A stretch of DNA of 8,144 nucleotides, taken from the NCBI GenBank assembly GCA_946055715.1, contig CAMGGT010000028.1, positions 1 to 8,144 on the forward strand, written 5' to 3'. The notes below the pieces were generated by a model. It saw only the letters and a list, made by a program, of their open reading frames with translations. It did not search any database and had not been told where the DNA came from. The first letter of the stretch is position 1, and every line of letters begins with the position of its first letter. Positions 1 to 5,945 of this stretch are shown here, piece by piece. This DNA is from an uncultured Clostridia bacterium. Its GTDB lineage: Bacteria > Bacillota > Clostridia > Oscillospirales > CAG-272. The translations under genes were made by a program, and so were the position numbers.

Positions 1-1107
1 CTCTTCAATATTGCCCCCGCGGATGACCTGCGTGATCTCCACGCCGAATTTGCGGGCAAACTCCCAGTCGCGCTGGTCGTGGGCGGGCACGGCCATGATG
101 GCACCGGTGCCGTACCCCATCATGACATAGTCGGAGATGAAGATGGGCACTTCCCGTCCCGTGACGGGGTTGACGGCACACAGGCCCTCGACCATCACGC
201 CGGTCTTGTCTTTGGTCAGTTGGGTGCGTTCAAACTCTGTTTTGCGTGCGCACTCCTCGCGGTAGGCGCGCACGGCCTCCGGGTTGGTGATCCTGTCTGC
301 ATACTTTTCAAGCAGGGGATGTTCGGGCGCCATGACCATGAAGGTCACGCCGAACAGGGTGTCAGGGCGGGTGGTGTAGATGCGCAGTTTCTCGGGCAGG
401 CCGGAGAGGGCAAAGTCCACGAATGCGCCGGTGGAACGGCCGATCCAGTTTTCCTGCTGCATTTTGATGTTGGGCAGATAGTCGACTTTATCAAGCCCCT
501 CCAGCAGTTTGTCGGCATAGGCGGTGATGCGCAGGTACCACACATCCTTGGTCTTCTGCACGATGTCGGAGTGACAGACATCGCATTTGCCCCCCTGGGA
601 ATCCTCGTTTGACAGTACCACCTTGCAGTTGGGGCAATAGTTGACCTGTGCACGGTCACGGAAGACCAGGCCGTGTTCAAACATCTGCAAAAAGATCCAT
701 TGCGTCCACTTGTAATACCCTTCATCGGTGGTATCCACCACACGGCTCCAGTCAAAGGAGAAGCCCGTGCGTTTGAGCTGTTCGGTAAAGTGATGTATGT
801 TGCGGTCGGTCACCACGCGGGGGTGGGTGCCGGTCTTGATGGCATAGTTTTCAGCGGGCAGACCGAAGGCGTCAAACCCGATGGGAAACAGGACATTATA
901 GCCCTGCATGCGGCGTTTGCGGGCCAGCACTTCCAGCCCGGCATAGGCCTTGATGTGCCCCACATGCATGCCCGCGCCGCTGGGATAGGGAAACTCGACC
1001 AGGGCATAGAATTTGGGCTTTGCAGAATGGTCATCGGCAGAGAAGAGGCCGGCTTGCGCCCACTTCTGCTGCCATTTGGGTTCGATGACAGAAAAATCGT
1101 GCTTCAT
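1..1107 (-). CDS. leuS: Leucyl-tRNA synthetase, N-terminal 369 residues (3' end lies outside the window)
   Basis: This class I aminoacyl-tRNA synthetase charges tRNA-Leu with leucine in the cytoplasm, using ATP. The frame is open from the ATG at 1107 to the window edge and encodes residues 1-369; family members are usually about 800-880 residues. Visible in order are PYPSGAGMHVGH (residues 40-51) with the HIGH-type motif HVGH, GFDAFGLPAE (77-86) of the catalytic fold, and a zinc knuckle with Cys158, Cys161, Cys175 and Cys178. The CP1 editing domain follows, with TTRPDT (245-250) and GTGAIMAVPAHDQRD (333-347), whose last Asp is the conserved residue that positions mischarged amino acids for hydrolysis. 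The KMSKS loop and anticodon-binding domain would lie beyond the edge. An AGAGGA ribosome binding site lies about 10 bases before the ATG. The gene follows rsfS by 55 bp with no terminator between them, so co-transcription is likely. Identity is essentially certain. Confidence 0.97.
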   Translation of the reverse strand, partial: MKHDFSVIEPKWQQKWAQAGLFSADDHSAKPKFYALVEFPYPSGAGMHVGHIKAYAGLEVLARKRRMQGYNVLFPIGFDAFGLPAENYAIKTGTHPRVVTDRNIHHFTEQLKRTGFSFDWSRVVDTTDEGYYKWTQWIFLQMFEHGLVFRDRAQVNYCPNCKVVLSNEDSQGGKCDVCHSDIVQKTKDVWYLRITAYADKLLEGLDKVDYLPNIKMQQENWIGRSTGAFVDFALSGLPEKLRIYTTRPDTLFGVTFMVMAPEHPLLEKYADRITNPEAVRAYREECARKTEFERTQLTKDKTGVMVEGLCAVNPVTGREVPIFISDYVMMGYGTGAIMAVPAHDQRDWEFARKFGVEITQVIRGGNIEE

Positions 1108-1162
1108 AATATGTTGTTCCTCTTATATAGAAACTACAAATCACAGACAGCGGAAAGGGGCG

Positions 1163-1555
1163 TTATGGTTCGGAAAAGGTCACATCCAGCTTGTTCTCTT
1201 CTCCCAGCAGGCGTTCCAGACGGTAGTATTCACGGGATTCGCGGTCAAAGATGTGCACCAGCACAGAACCGAAATCGACCAAAATCCATGCGGCGCCGTC
1301 ATGCCCTTCCACGCGGGCGGCATTGATGCCGGACAGCGACATTTCGTAGACGATGTCATCCGAGAGTGCCTTGACATGGGTGGAAGAACGCCCAGTGCAG
1401 ACCACAAACAGATCCGCGATGACGGTGCGCTCTGCGGTGCGGTACACTTCGATGTCGATGCCCTGCTTTTTCCAGAGCATCTCGGCCATATAGCGCGCCA
1501 GCTCTTCCGGCGCGGCGGCGGTGAGGTCGGGGCGAGTGGGAGTGTTTTCTTGCAT
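1163..1555 (-). CDS. rsfS: Ribosome silencing factor RsfS (YbeB/Iojap family)
   Basis: RsfS binds protein uL14 (L14) of the large ribosomal subunit and blocks joining of the subunits, lowering translation when nutrients are scarce (family knowledge). The 130-residue product matches the family's usual size. It shows the diagnostic blocks in order: ADLFVVCTGRSSTHVKAL near residues 47-64, then EGHDGAAWILVDFGSVLVHIF, then REYYRLERLLGE near the C-terminus. The start at 1555 is supported by AAAGGA about 8 bases upstream, inside GAAAGGAATATCGAT. The gene sits between the LCP gene (271 bp upstream) and leuS (55 bp downstream). The yqeK-(LCP)-rsfS-leuS order is a familiar one in Clostridia. The long leader, with a hairpin repeat and a weak -10-like box, suggests rsfS-leuS may have its own transcription start as well as read-through from above. 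Confidence 0.96.
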   Translation of the reverse strand: MQENTPTRPDLTAAAPEELARYMAEMLWKKQGIDIEVYRTAERTVIADLFVVCTGRSSTHVKALSDDIVYEMSLSGINAARVEGHDGAAWILVDFGSVLVHIFDRESREYYRLERLLGEENKLDVTFSEP

Positions 1556-1670
1556 ATCGATATTCCTTTCGGGGTGAATTGAGAAATAAAACTTATAAAT
1601 GAAGAAAAGGGTGACAGCGAAAATCCGGTGCTGTGCAATTCAGTATGCGCTGCTTTTCGTCCTGCTTGCT

Positions 1671-1712
1671 CCTTCCACCGCTGCGCGGTCCCCCTCCCTC
1701 CCGGAGGGAGGC
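1671..1712. repeat. GC-rich double-hairpin element, probable dispersed intergenic repeat (REP/MITE-like)
   Basis: Two adjacent inverted repeats are directly visible. The first is ACCGC-TGC-GCGGT at 1677-1689. The second is a near-perfect 9 bp palindrome, CCTCCCTCC (1693-1701) and GGAGGGAGG (1703-1711), around one central C. They are flanked by CTCCTTCC on one side and a CCCCC run between them. From memory, the pattern CTCCTTCC, small GC hairpin, then CTCCCTCCCGGAGGGAGG resembles a short repeat scattered between genes in Ruminococcaceae-type genomes. I cannot verify that here, and only one copy lies in the window. On the minus strand it falls in the leader of rsfS, where the RNA could fold into two stems. 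No long U run follows, so it is not a classical terminator. Confidence 0.5.
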
Positions 1713-1750
1713 AGTCGTGGGGTGATCGGCACAGACGGTTCATGCTTGCG

Positions 1751-1780
1751 CATAAAAGATGCTGTTACAAACAAAACAGC
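1751..1780 (-). terminator. Weak candidate terminator downstream of the LCP gene
   Basis: On the minus strand the transcript reads GCTGTT, an 8-base loop, then AACAGC (6 bp stem at 1761-1780), followed by ATCTTTTAT. The position, about 47 bases past the LCP stop, suits a transcription end. However, the stem is short, only half GC, and the U tract is interrupted. At best it would stop part of the transcripts, and it may be fortuitous. Confidence 0.25.
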
Positions 1781-1826
1781 TCCGTGGCGGTGCGAAGGAA
1801 AAATACGAATGCAGTTGGGGGATGCG

Positions 1827-2807
1827 TCAGGGCTTTGGTGCGTCTTCGGGGAGGAGGGGCGCGCCGTCCTCTGCGGCGGGGGCATCATACACCTTTCGGA
1901 TGAAGGGACATTCGGCATTGCGGAACAGGTACTGCGGGTCAAAGTCGCCACAGCGGGGAAAGAGCGCCGTTTGGGCTTGCGCCCCGGCGCGGCAGGCGGC
2001 GTAATACCACAGCCCCGCGTCTCCCTTCTCGCGCACGGCGCGGCCGGAAAGGGTCATGATCGACAGGCGCGGCGTGCCCGTGTGGGTGAAGTAATGCCAG
2101 CACACGCGAAGCCGCCGCGAAAGCGGCAGGTCTGTCACAGGGCTGTCGGAAAAGCGGCGGATGAGGGTCACCGCCCTGCCCGGCGACATGGCGGTGCGGG
2201 CGGCGCGAAAATAGGCGGCAAGAAAGCGTTTGTGTACCTCCAGGCGGTCAAGATCGCCGTTGGCATACCCGGCGCGATGGCGCAGATAGGCAACCGAAGA
2301 AATGCCGTCCAGTTTTCTTGTTCCGGCCTGCAGGGTGACCTGCCCGCCGGTGACGGGGTGGGTGAAGGTAAAGTCCGCAGGCAGTTCCATTTCCACCCCG
2401 CCCACAACATCCACCGCCTCTGCCACATCCTCGTAGGTGACGGAAATGTAGCCGTCCAGCCGCACGCCCATGGCCTGCGAGACCGTCTCGGTCAGGCGGT
2501 GCATGGCGGCCTGGCGTGCGCCGGGCTGTTGTTCCGCTTCATAAAGCGCGGGATAGATCTGGTTGATCTTGTTCTGATGAAAGCCGGAGCGGAAGTAGGT
2601 ATCGCGGGGGATCTGCAGGACCGTGACGGCATCTGCCGCAAGATCATAGGCGGCAATGGCCAGCACATCCGTATTGGCGGCGGCGGTGTCATGCCCGGCG
2701 ATGAGGCAAGTGAGAACATCGGGTCGGCGGCCGCGTGCGGCCGCGCCGCAACCGCAGGTGCAAACAAACACGGTCAGAAGCAACAGAAGCGCGCATTTTT
2801 TCTTCAT
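1827..2807 (-). CDS. LytR-CpsA-Psr (LCP) family protein, probable cell-wall glycopolymer transferase
   Basis: LCP enzymes act on the outer face of the membrane and transfer polyprenyl-phosphate-linked anionic glycopolymers (teichoic acids or capsule) onto peptidoglycan. Older annotations call them transcriptional attenuators. The 326-residue product shows the LCP landmarks: NTDVLAIAAYD (45-55), QIPRDTYF (65-72) with the conserved Arg, KINQIYPALYE (80-90), DGYISVTYEDVAEAVDVVGGVEMELP-type core (118-143), then YLRHR (174-178) and GDLDRLEVHKRF (184-195), corresponding to the arginine-rich pyrophosphate-binding region. The usual DFxRxxRQ wording is altered to DLDRLEVHK. The N-terminus (MKKK then a Leu-rich stretch) is short and ends in VCTCGCG. 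That looks like a signal peptide, perhaps an imperfect lipobox at Cys18 or Cys20, rather than the long membrane anchor common in the family. GAGGG lies about 10 bases before the ATG, inside a hairpin. The particular LCP subtype and polymer cannot be told. Confidence 0.88.
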   Translation of the reverse strand: MKKKCALLLLLTVFVCTCGCGAAARGRRPDVLTCLIAGHDTAAANTDVLAIAAYDLAADAVTVLQIPRDTYFRSGFHQNKINQIYPALYEAEQQPGARQAAMHRLTETVSQAMGVRLDGYISVTYEDVAEAVDVVGGVEMELPADFTFTHPVTGGQVTLQAGTRKLDGISSVAYLRHRAGYANGDLDRLEVHKRFLAAYFRAARTAMSPGRAVTLIRRFSDSPVTDLPLSRRLRVCWHYFTHTGTPRLSIMTLSGRAVREKGDAGLWYYAACRAGAQAQTALFPRCGDFDPQYLFRNAECPFIRKVYDAPAAEDGAPLLPEDAPKP

Positions 2808-2843
2808 GGCATACCTACCCTCTTTTTTGAGGTAGTATATGCC
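2808..2843 (-). promoter_or_regulatory. Hairpin sequestering the LCP gene ribosome binding site
   Basis: Immediately before the LCP start codon an imperfect inverted repeat spans 36 bases. On the minus-strand RNA, GGCAUA (2838-2843) pairs with UAUGCC (2808-2813), CUA (2833-2835) with UAG (2815-2817), and CCUC (2829-2832) with GAGG (2819-2822). A loop of six A closes it (2823-2828). The GAGGG on the 3' arm is the only good Shine-Dalgarno sequence for the LCP start, and the AUG directly abuts the base of the stem. If transcribed from upstream, the site would be hidden. The 5' arm also contains TATACT, a 5-of-6 match to a -10 box but with no clear -35. A transcript starting from it would lack the 5' arm and expose the site. 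The pairing is seen; the regulatory role is inferred. Confidence 0.5.
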
Positions 2844-2904
2844 ACCCGATGATGTGTATGCGCTTTTTCAGTTGCGTTTTTATGACAAAAATGAGGGGGT
2901 TTTC

Positions 2905-3528
2905 TTATTTTTGAGCAAATTTCCGCCGATAATAGGCCAACATCTGTTGCGTGTCTTCGTTCCACACCGTACCGGTGGTGGCGATATAGTCATATTTGAC
3001 CTCCAGCATATAGAGAAACGCGCGGTCAAACAGGCGGCGGCGCTGTGCAAGCGGTGCCGTGCGGGGAATCTGCATGATCTTTTGGCGAACGCTCTGACAG
3101 CGTTCCCATTGTCGGCGCGGTTCCGAAAAGTCGGCCGCCATGAGCATGCGCTCAAAGAGGGTCATGCCCGAAGCCCCCGTGGTGTGGAGTGCGATGGCGC
3201 GCAGGATCTCGGGGTCTGTGAAGGCGGGAAAATCGCGCGCGGCGATGACAGCACCGCTTCTGGCGTGCAGAATGGGGGGCGTGGCACGCTCGGCCGGTGT
3301 CAGCGAAATGCCCAAAGCATCGCACAGGGCGGGCTGCTGTTCGTCCGGGATGTCCTTTGCAATGTCATGCAGCAGGGCGGCGGCGCGAAGGCGCAGCATC
3401 TCCTGCGGAAGCAAAAGTTGTGCAAGGTAGGTCATCTGCCGTTCTACCGACAGGACATGGGCCAGCCGGCGTTCCGGGAGGCGGGCAGATACGGCCGCAC
3501 GCAGGCGGTCAAGGTCATAGACGGTCAT
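2905..3528 (-). CDS. yqeK: YqeK-type HD-domain bis(5'-nucleosyl)-tetraphosphatase (symmetrical), Ap4A hydrolase
   Basis: YqeK proteins are metal-dependent HD-fold hydrolases that split Ap4A symmetrically into two ADP (family knowledge). The 207-residue product has the expected metal ligands: His24 (RLAHVLSVE), His54-Asp55 in LLHDIAKD, His88 (ILHARSGAV), His115 in ALHTTGASGMTLFERML and Asp133 in AADFSEPRR. The HTTG-MTL-E-AD-EP pattern is typical of YqeK and separates it from other HD families. Its ATG overlaps the nadD stop as ATGA (3525-3528) and there is no strong Shine-Dalgarno, so translation is probably coupled to nadD. The nadD-yqeK pair is a widespread arrangement in Firmicutes. YqeK is sometimes misannotated as part of NAD synthesis because of it. 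The C-terminal tail after about residue 145, rich in Arg and aromatic residues, lies outside the motifs I recognise. Confidence 0.94.
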   Translation of the reverse strand: MTVYDLDRLRAAVSARLPERRLAHVLSVERQMTYLAQLLLPQEMLRLRAAALLHDIAKDIPDEQQPALCDALGISLTPAERATPPILHARSGAVIAARDFPAFTDPEILRAIALHTTGASGMTLFERMLMAADFSEPRRQWERCQSVRQKIMQIPRTAPLAQRRRLFDRAFLYMLEVKYDYIATTGTVWNEDTQQMLAYYRRKFAQK

Positions 3529-4130
3529 GATCGGTACAATCCGTTCTGTTTAATATAGGCAAGCACCTCCGGCGCAAGCTCTGCAGGGGCTTCGCCCACG
3601 GCCAGTGCGGCGCGCACGGCGGTGGAGGAAACAGGGTGAGCCGGGGCCTGCAAAAGGGTGACAGTGTGGCCAAAACGCGCGGCATACTGCTTGTTGCACG
3701 CTTCAAACCGCTGTAAGAATGTCGGGTCATCCAACCGTCTGATGCATACAAATTCGGCCATTTTAAACAAAACCCCCGGCAAATGCCACCTGTCAAGCGA
3801 CAAAGCTGTGTCTGTGCCGCACAACACAAACAGTTTTCTGCCCGGTTTGGCAAGGGCTTGCAGTGTGTCGACGGTGTAGCTCTGTCCGCCGCGCATGATC
3901 TCTATGTCCGAGACCTCGGTGTGCGGCAAGCCGGCGAAGGCCAGGCGGCACATATCCAGCCGGTCTTCGGGTGAGATGCCCTTCTGCTCCTGTTTGCCGG
4001 GCGAGATATGGGCGGGGATGATCAGCAGTTTATCCAACTGCATTTGGTGCAAAAACACATCCGCGGCATGCAGATGCCCCGCATGCGGGGGCGAGAAACT
4101 GCCGCCGAAGATGCCCAGCCGTTCAGTCAT
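3525..4130 (-). CDS. nadD: Nicotinate-nucleotide adenylyltransferase
   Basis: NadD joins nicotinate mononucleotide with ATP to give deamido-NAD, a late step of NAD synthesis in the cytoplasm. The 201-residue product has the nucleotidyltransferase signature GIFGGSFSPPHAGHL (residues 6-20), which includes the (T/H)xGH-type AGH motif. It also has RGGQSYTVDTL (80-90), LCGTDTALSLDRWH (103-116) and the C-terminal VSSTAVR (167-173), equivalent to the ISSTxxR ATP-binding motif. The frame is open further upstream to an ATG at 4175. The start at 4130 is preferred because the family signature then begins at the usual place and AAAGGA lies about 9 bases upstream. This start overlaps the yhbY stop by 8 bp, and the nadD stop overlaps the yqeK start by 4 bp, so it sits inside a tightly coupled operon. 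Confidence 0.96.
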   Translation of the reverse strand: MTERLGIFGGSFSPPHAGHLHAADVFLHQMQLDKLLIIPAHISPGKQEQKGISPEDRLDMCRLAFAGLPHTEVSDIEIMRGGQSYTVDTLQALAKPGRKLFVLCGTDTALSLDRWHLPGVLFKMAEFVCIRRLDDPTFLQRFEACNKQYAARFGHTVTLLQAPAHPVSSTAVRAALAVGEAPAELAPEVLAYIKQNGLYRS

Positions 4131-4416
4131 CGAAAAAAATCCTTTGCTTGTTTTCGCTTTTGCGGTAGAGCACAAAGCGTGTGCCGATGACGGTCACCAC
4201 CTCGGCACCCGTGGCCACGGCGAGGGCTTCTGCGGCCTCGCGGGCACTAAGCTCACAGTATTCCAGTACGCGCAATTTGATGAGTTCGCGGGCTTCCAGT
4301 GCGGCATCGACCTGGCGGACGGTCTCCTCGGAGATGCCGCCTTTGCCGATCTGAAAGATGGTATCAAATCGGGAAGCCATGGCGCGCAGGGTGTTTCTCT
4401 GTTTGGAAGAAAGCAT
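4123..4416 (-). CDS. yhbY: YhbY family RNA-binding protein (CRM domain), ribosome assembly
   Basis: This small protein of 97 residues is a stand-alone CRM domain, a fold that binds RNA and in bacteria associates with pre-50S ribosomal particles (family knowledge). Visible signatures are LSSKQRNTLRAMA at the N-terminus, QIGKGGISEETVRQV with the GKGG loop (24-27), ALEARELIKLRVLEYC in the middle, and VVTVIGTRFVLYRKS near the end. The length matches the family. AAGGAG lies 6 bases before the ATG, an excellent ribosome binding site. It starts 15 bp after the rdgB stop and overlaps nadD by 8 bp. In many Firmicutes yhbY lies near obgE or yqeH and nadD. Here its upstream neighbour is rdgB. Confidence 0.95.
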   Translation of the reverse strand: MLSSKQRNTLRAMASRFDTIFQIGKGGISEETVRQVDAALEARELIKLRVLEYCELSAREAAEALAVATGAEVVTVIGTRFVLYRKSENKQRIFFDD

Positions 4417-4431
4417 ACTCTTCTCCTTTTG

Positions 4432-5043
4432 TTATGGGGCAAGATAGTCGACGACTTTGCGGCAGAACTGCCGCATGGCGCGGCCGCGGTGGCTGACGGC
4501 ATTTTTCTGTTCTTCCGATGCTTGTGCCAGCGTGCAACCGAGGTCGTCTGAGAGAAAGTAGGGGTCATAGCCGAAGCCGCCCTCTCCAAGCGGAGCGCGG
4601 AGCATGCGGCCGCGGCATTCGCCTCTGACGGTGAATTGCCGCCCGTCCGGGAAGACGCAGGCAATGGTGCAGACGAAAGCGGCCGTTCGCTGCTCATCCG
4701 GTACGGCCTGCATCTCCAGCATGAGTTTTTCGTTGTTGGCGGCGTCACTGCACGGCTCCCCCGCGTACCGCGCGGAGAAGATGCCCGGCGCTCCGCCAAG
4801 CGCATCCACTTCAAGGCCGGAGTCGTCGGCGACCGTCACATATCCGAGGGCCGCCCCCGCATGCGCCTTGATGAGCGCATTTTCGGCAAAGGTGGCGCCG
4901 TTTTCGGGTACATCGGTGTGGTAGCCGATGTCTGCAAAAGACAAAACTTCTACCCTGCCCTGCAGTTGCGGGTCATCCTGCAACAGGCGGCGCAGTTCGC
5001 GTACTTTGTTTTGGTTATGAGTGGCAAGCAAGAGGCGGGTCAT
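4432..5043 (-). CDS. rdgB: XTP/dITP diphosphatase (RdgB/HAM1 family)
   Basis: RdgB hydrolyses non-canonical purine triphosphates (XTP, dITP, ITP) to monophosphate and pyrophosphate, keeping them out of DNA and RNA. The 203-residue product is of normal length and carries the family motifs in order: ATHNQNKVREL (7-17) for phosphate binding, ENGATFAENALIKA (47-60), VADDSGLEVDALGGAPG (71-87) with the catalytic Asp in DDSG, GFGYDPYF (156-163) and SHRGRA (184-189), which recognises the base. The ATG overlaps the ftsY stop as ATGA (5040-5043). GGAGG about 10 bases upstream, within the end of ftsY, supports this start. It forms a run with ftsY above and yhbY below, and no promoter of its own is evident. 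Confidence 0.96.
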   Translation of the reverse strand: MTRLLLATHNQNKVRELRRLLQDDPQLQGRVEVLSFADIGYHTDVPENGATFAENALIKAHAGAALGYVTVADDSGLEVDALGGAPGIFSARYAGEPCSDAANNEKLMLEMQAVPDEQRTAAFVCTIACVFPDGRQFTVRGECRGRMLRAPLGEGGFGYDPYFLSDDLGCTLAQASEEQKNAVSHRGRAMRQFCRKVVDYLAP

Positions 5044-5945
5044 GAGAACAGCGCCTCCGCAAACGCGCGCGCATCGAAGGGCTGAAGGTCGTCTATGCCC
5101 TCGCCCACGCCGATGAACTTGACCGGCAGGTCAACTTCGCTTTTGATGGAAAGGATGGCGCCGCCCTTTGCGGTGCCGTCCAGTTTGGTGAGGATCAGCC
5201 CCGTCATGGCCGCGGCTTCCTTAAATTCGCGCGCCTGCGAGACGGCGTTCTGCCCGGTGGTGGCATCCAGCACCAGCAGGGTCTCGCGGTCGGCCTCGGG
5301 CAACTCGCGGGTAATGACGCGGTTGATCTTTGCCAGCTCGTCCATGAGGTTCTTTTTGTTTTGCAGGCGGCCGGCCGTGTCTACGATCAGCACGTCACTG
5401 CCGCGACTGCGTGCGGCGGCGATGGCGTCAAAGACGACGGAGGCCGGGTCTGCCCCCTGCCCCTGGCGGATGAGTTCAACGCCTGCACGGTCGCACCAGA
5501 CGGCCAGCTGTTCGGCGGCGGCGGCGCGGAAGGTATCGGCGGCCGCCACCAGCACCTTTTTGCCCTCTGCTTTGAGAAGGTGCGCCATTTTGCCGATGGA
5601 GGTGGTTTTGCCCACGCCGTTGACGCCGATGACCAGAATGACCGAGGGGCGCGTGCCCAGGTGCAACGGCTCTCCCTGCCCGATCATCCCGGTCAGCATC
5701 TGATACAGCCGTTCTTTGACCTCGGCGGGTTCTTTGATGCGGTCTGTTTTGACCTCGTCGCGCAGGCGGTCAAGAATGTCCATGACCACGGGCACGCCGA
5801 TGTCGGCACAGATGAGCGTCTCTTCCAGTTCTTCAAACAACTCTTCGTCCACGCGGACAAAGGATTTGAAGACCGTTTCGATCTTATCTACAATGGCGGA
5901 CTTGGTTTTGGCCAGGCCGGCCTTCAGTTTGTCAAGAAATTTCAT
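5040..5945 (-). CDS. ftsY: Signal recognition particle receptor FtsY (SRP GTPase)
   Basis: FtsY is the membrane-associated receptor that docks the signal recognition particle (Ffh) with its ribosome and delivers it to the Sec translocon. The 301-residue product has the helical N domain (about 1-95) followed by the GTPase G domain. G-domain motifs are P-loop GVNGVGKTT (107-115), DTFRAAAAEQL (137-147), DTAGR (189-193), TKLDGTAKGG (253-262), FIGVGE (277-282) and DLQPFD (286-291). The long acidic A domain of enterobacterial FtsY is absent, as is usual in Firmicutes; the short amphipathic start MKFLDKLKAGL is the likely lipid contact. An ATG 24 bases further upstream (5969) is in frame. The start at 5945 is chosen because AAGGAG lies 7 bases before it and it gives the normal N-terminus. 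It overlaps the smc 3' end by 14 bp. Confidence 0.97.
   Translation of the reverse strand: MKFLDKLKAGLAKTKSAIVDKIETVFKSFVRVDEELFEELEETLICADIGVPVVMDILDRLRDEVKTDRIKEPAEVKERLYQMLTGMIGQGEPLHLGTRPSVILVIGVNGVGKTTSIGKMAHLLKAEGKKVLVAAADTFRAAAAEQLAVWCDRAGVELIRQGQGADPASVVFDAIAAARSRGSDVLIVDTAGRLQNKKNLMDELAKINRVITRELPEADRETLLVLDATTGQNAVSQAREFKEAAAMTGLILTKLDGTAKGGAILSIKSEVDLPVKFIGVGEGIDDLQPFDARAFAEALFS

Larger units (their letters stand above)
1556..1826. other. 271 bp intergenic region between the LCP gene and rsfS
   Basis: This is the longest gene-free stretch in the window. In minus-strand order it holds three things. First, just after the LCP stop, there is a weak stem-loop followed by a short U-rich run. 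Second, around 1671-1712, there is a GC-rich double-hairpin element that looks like a dispersed repeat. Third, nearer rsfS, there is an AT-rich stretch (1581-1600) with TATAAG at 1592-1597, which could act as a -10 box. The hexamer at the expected -35 place, about 17 bases further upstream, reads TCGCTG and is a poor match to TTGACA, so this promoter is only a guess. Short open frames cross the region on both strands, but none has a convincing ribosome binding site or a recognisable product. Confidence 0.6.

Noticed and set aside
79..612. Plus-strand open frame opposite leuS (177 codons)
   Set aside because: It is a shadow of the LeuRS coding frame with a His/Gly-rich, low-information product and no ribosome binding site.
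1108..1162. Possible terminator or promoter between rsfS and leuS
   Set aside because: The 55 bases hold a ribosome binding site but no stem-loop with a U run and no convincing -35/-10 pair.
1677..1712. T-box-like string (GGG...ACCGCG on the minus strand) upstream of rsfS-leuS
   Set aside because: A leuS leader would be a natural place for a T-box, but the spacing differs from AGGGTGGnACCGCG. No partner terminator/antiterminator with a U run follows, and the bases are fully explained by the two adjacent inverted repeats.
1180..1743. Minus-strand open frame overlapping rsfS in another frame (187 codons)
   Set aside because: It starts within the intergenic repeat region and overlaps nearly all of rsfS out of frame. 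The product has no recognisable motif, while rsfS itself is unmistakable.
1599..2852. A 417-codon open frame on the plus strand, opposite the LCP gene and running into the rsfS leader
   Set aside because: It is antisense to a clearly recognisable LCP gene, has no Shine-Dalgarno before its ATG, and its product shows no known domain. Long antisense frames are expected in GC-rich DNA with strong codon-position bias.
4131..4175. N-terminal extension of nadD by 15 residues to an upstream in-frame ATG
   Set aside because: The extension lies within yhbY coding sequence. The good ribosome binding site and the family-typical start both favour the ATG at 4130.
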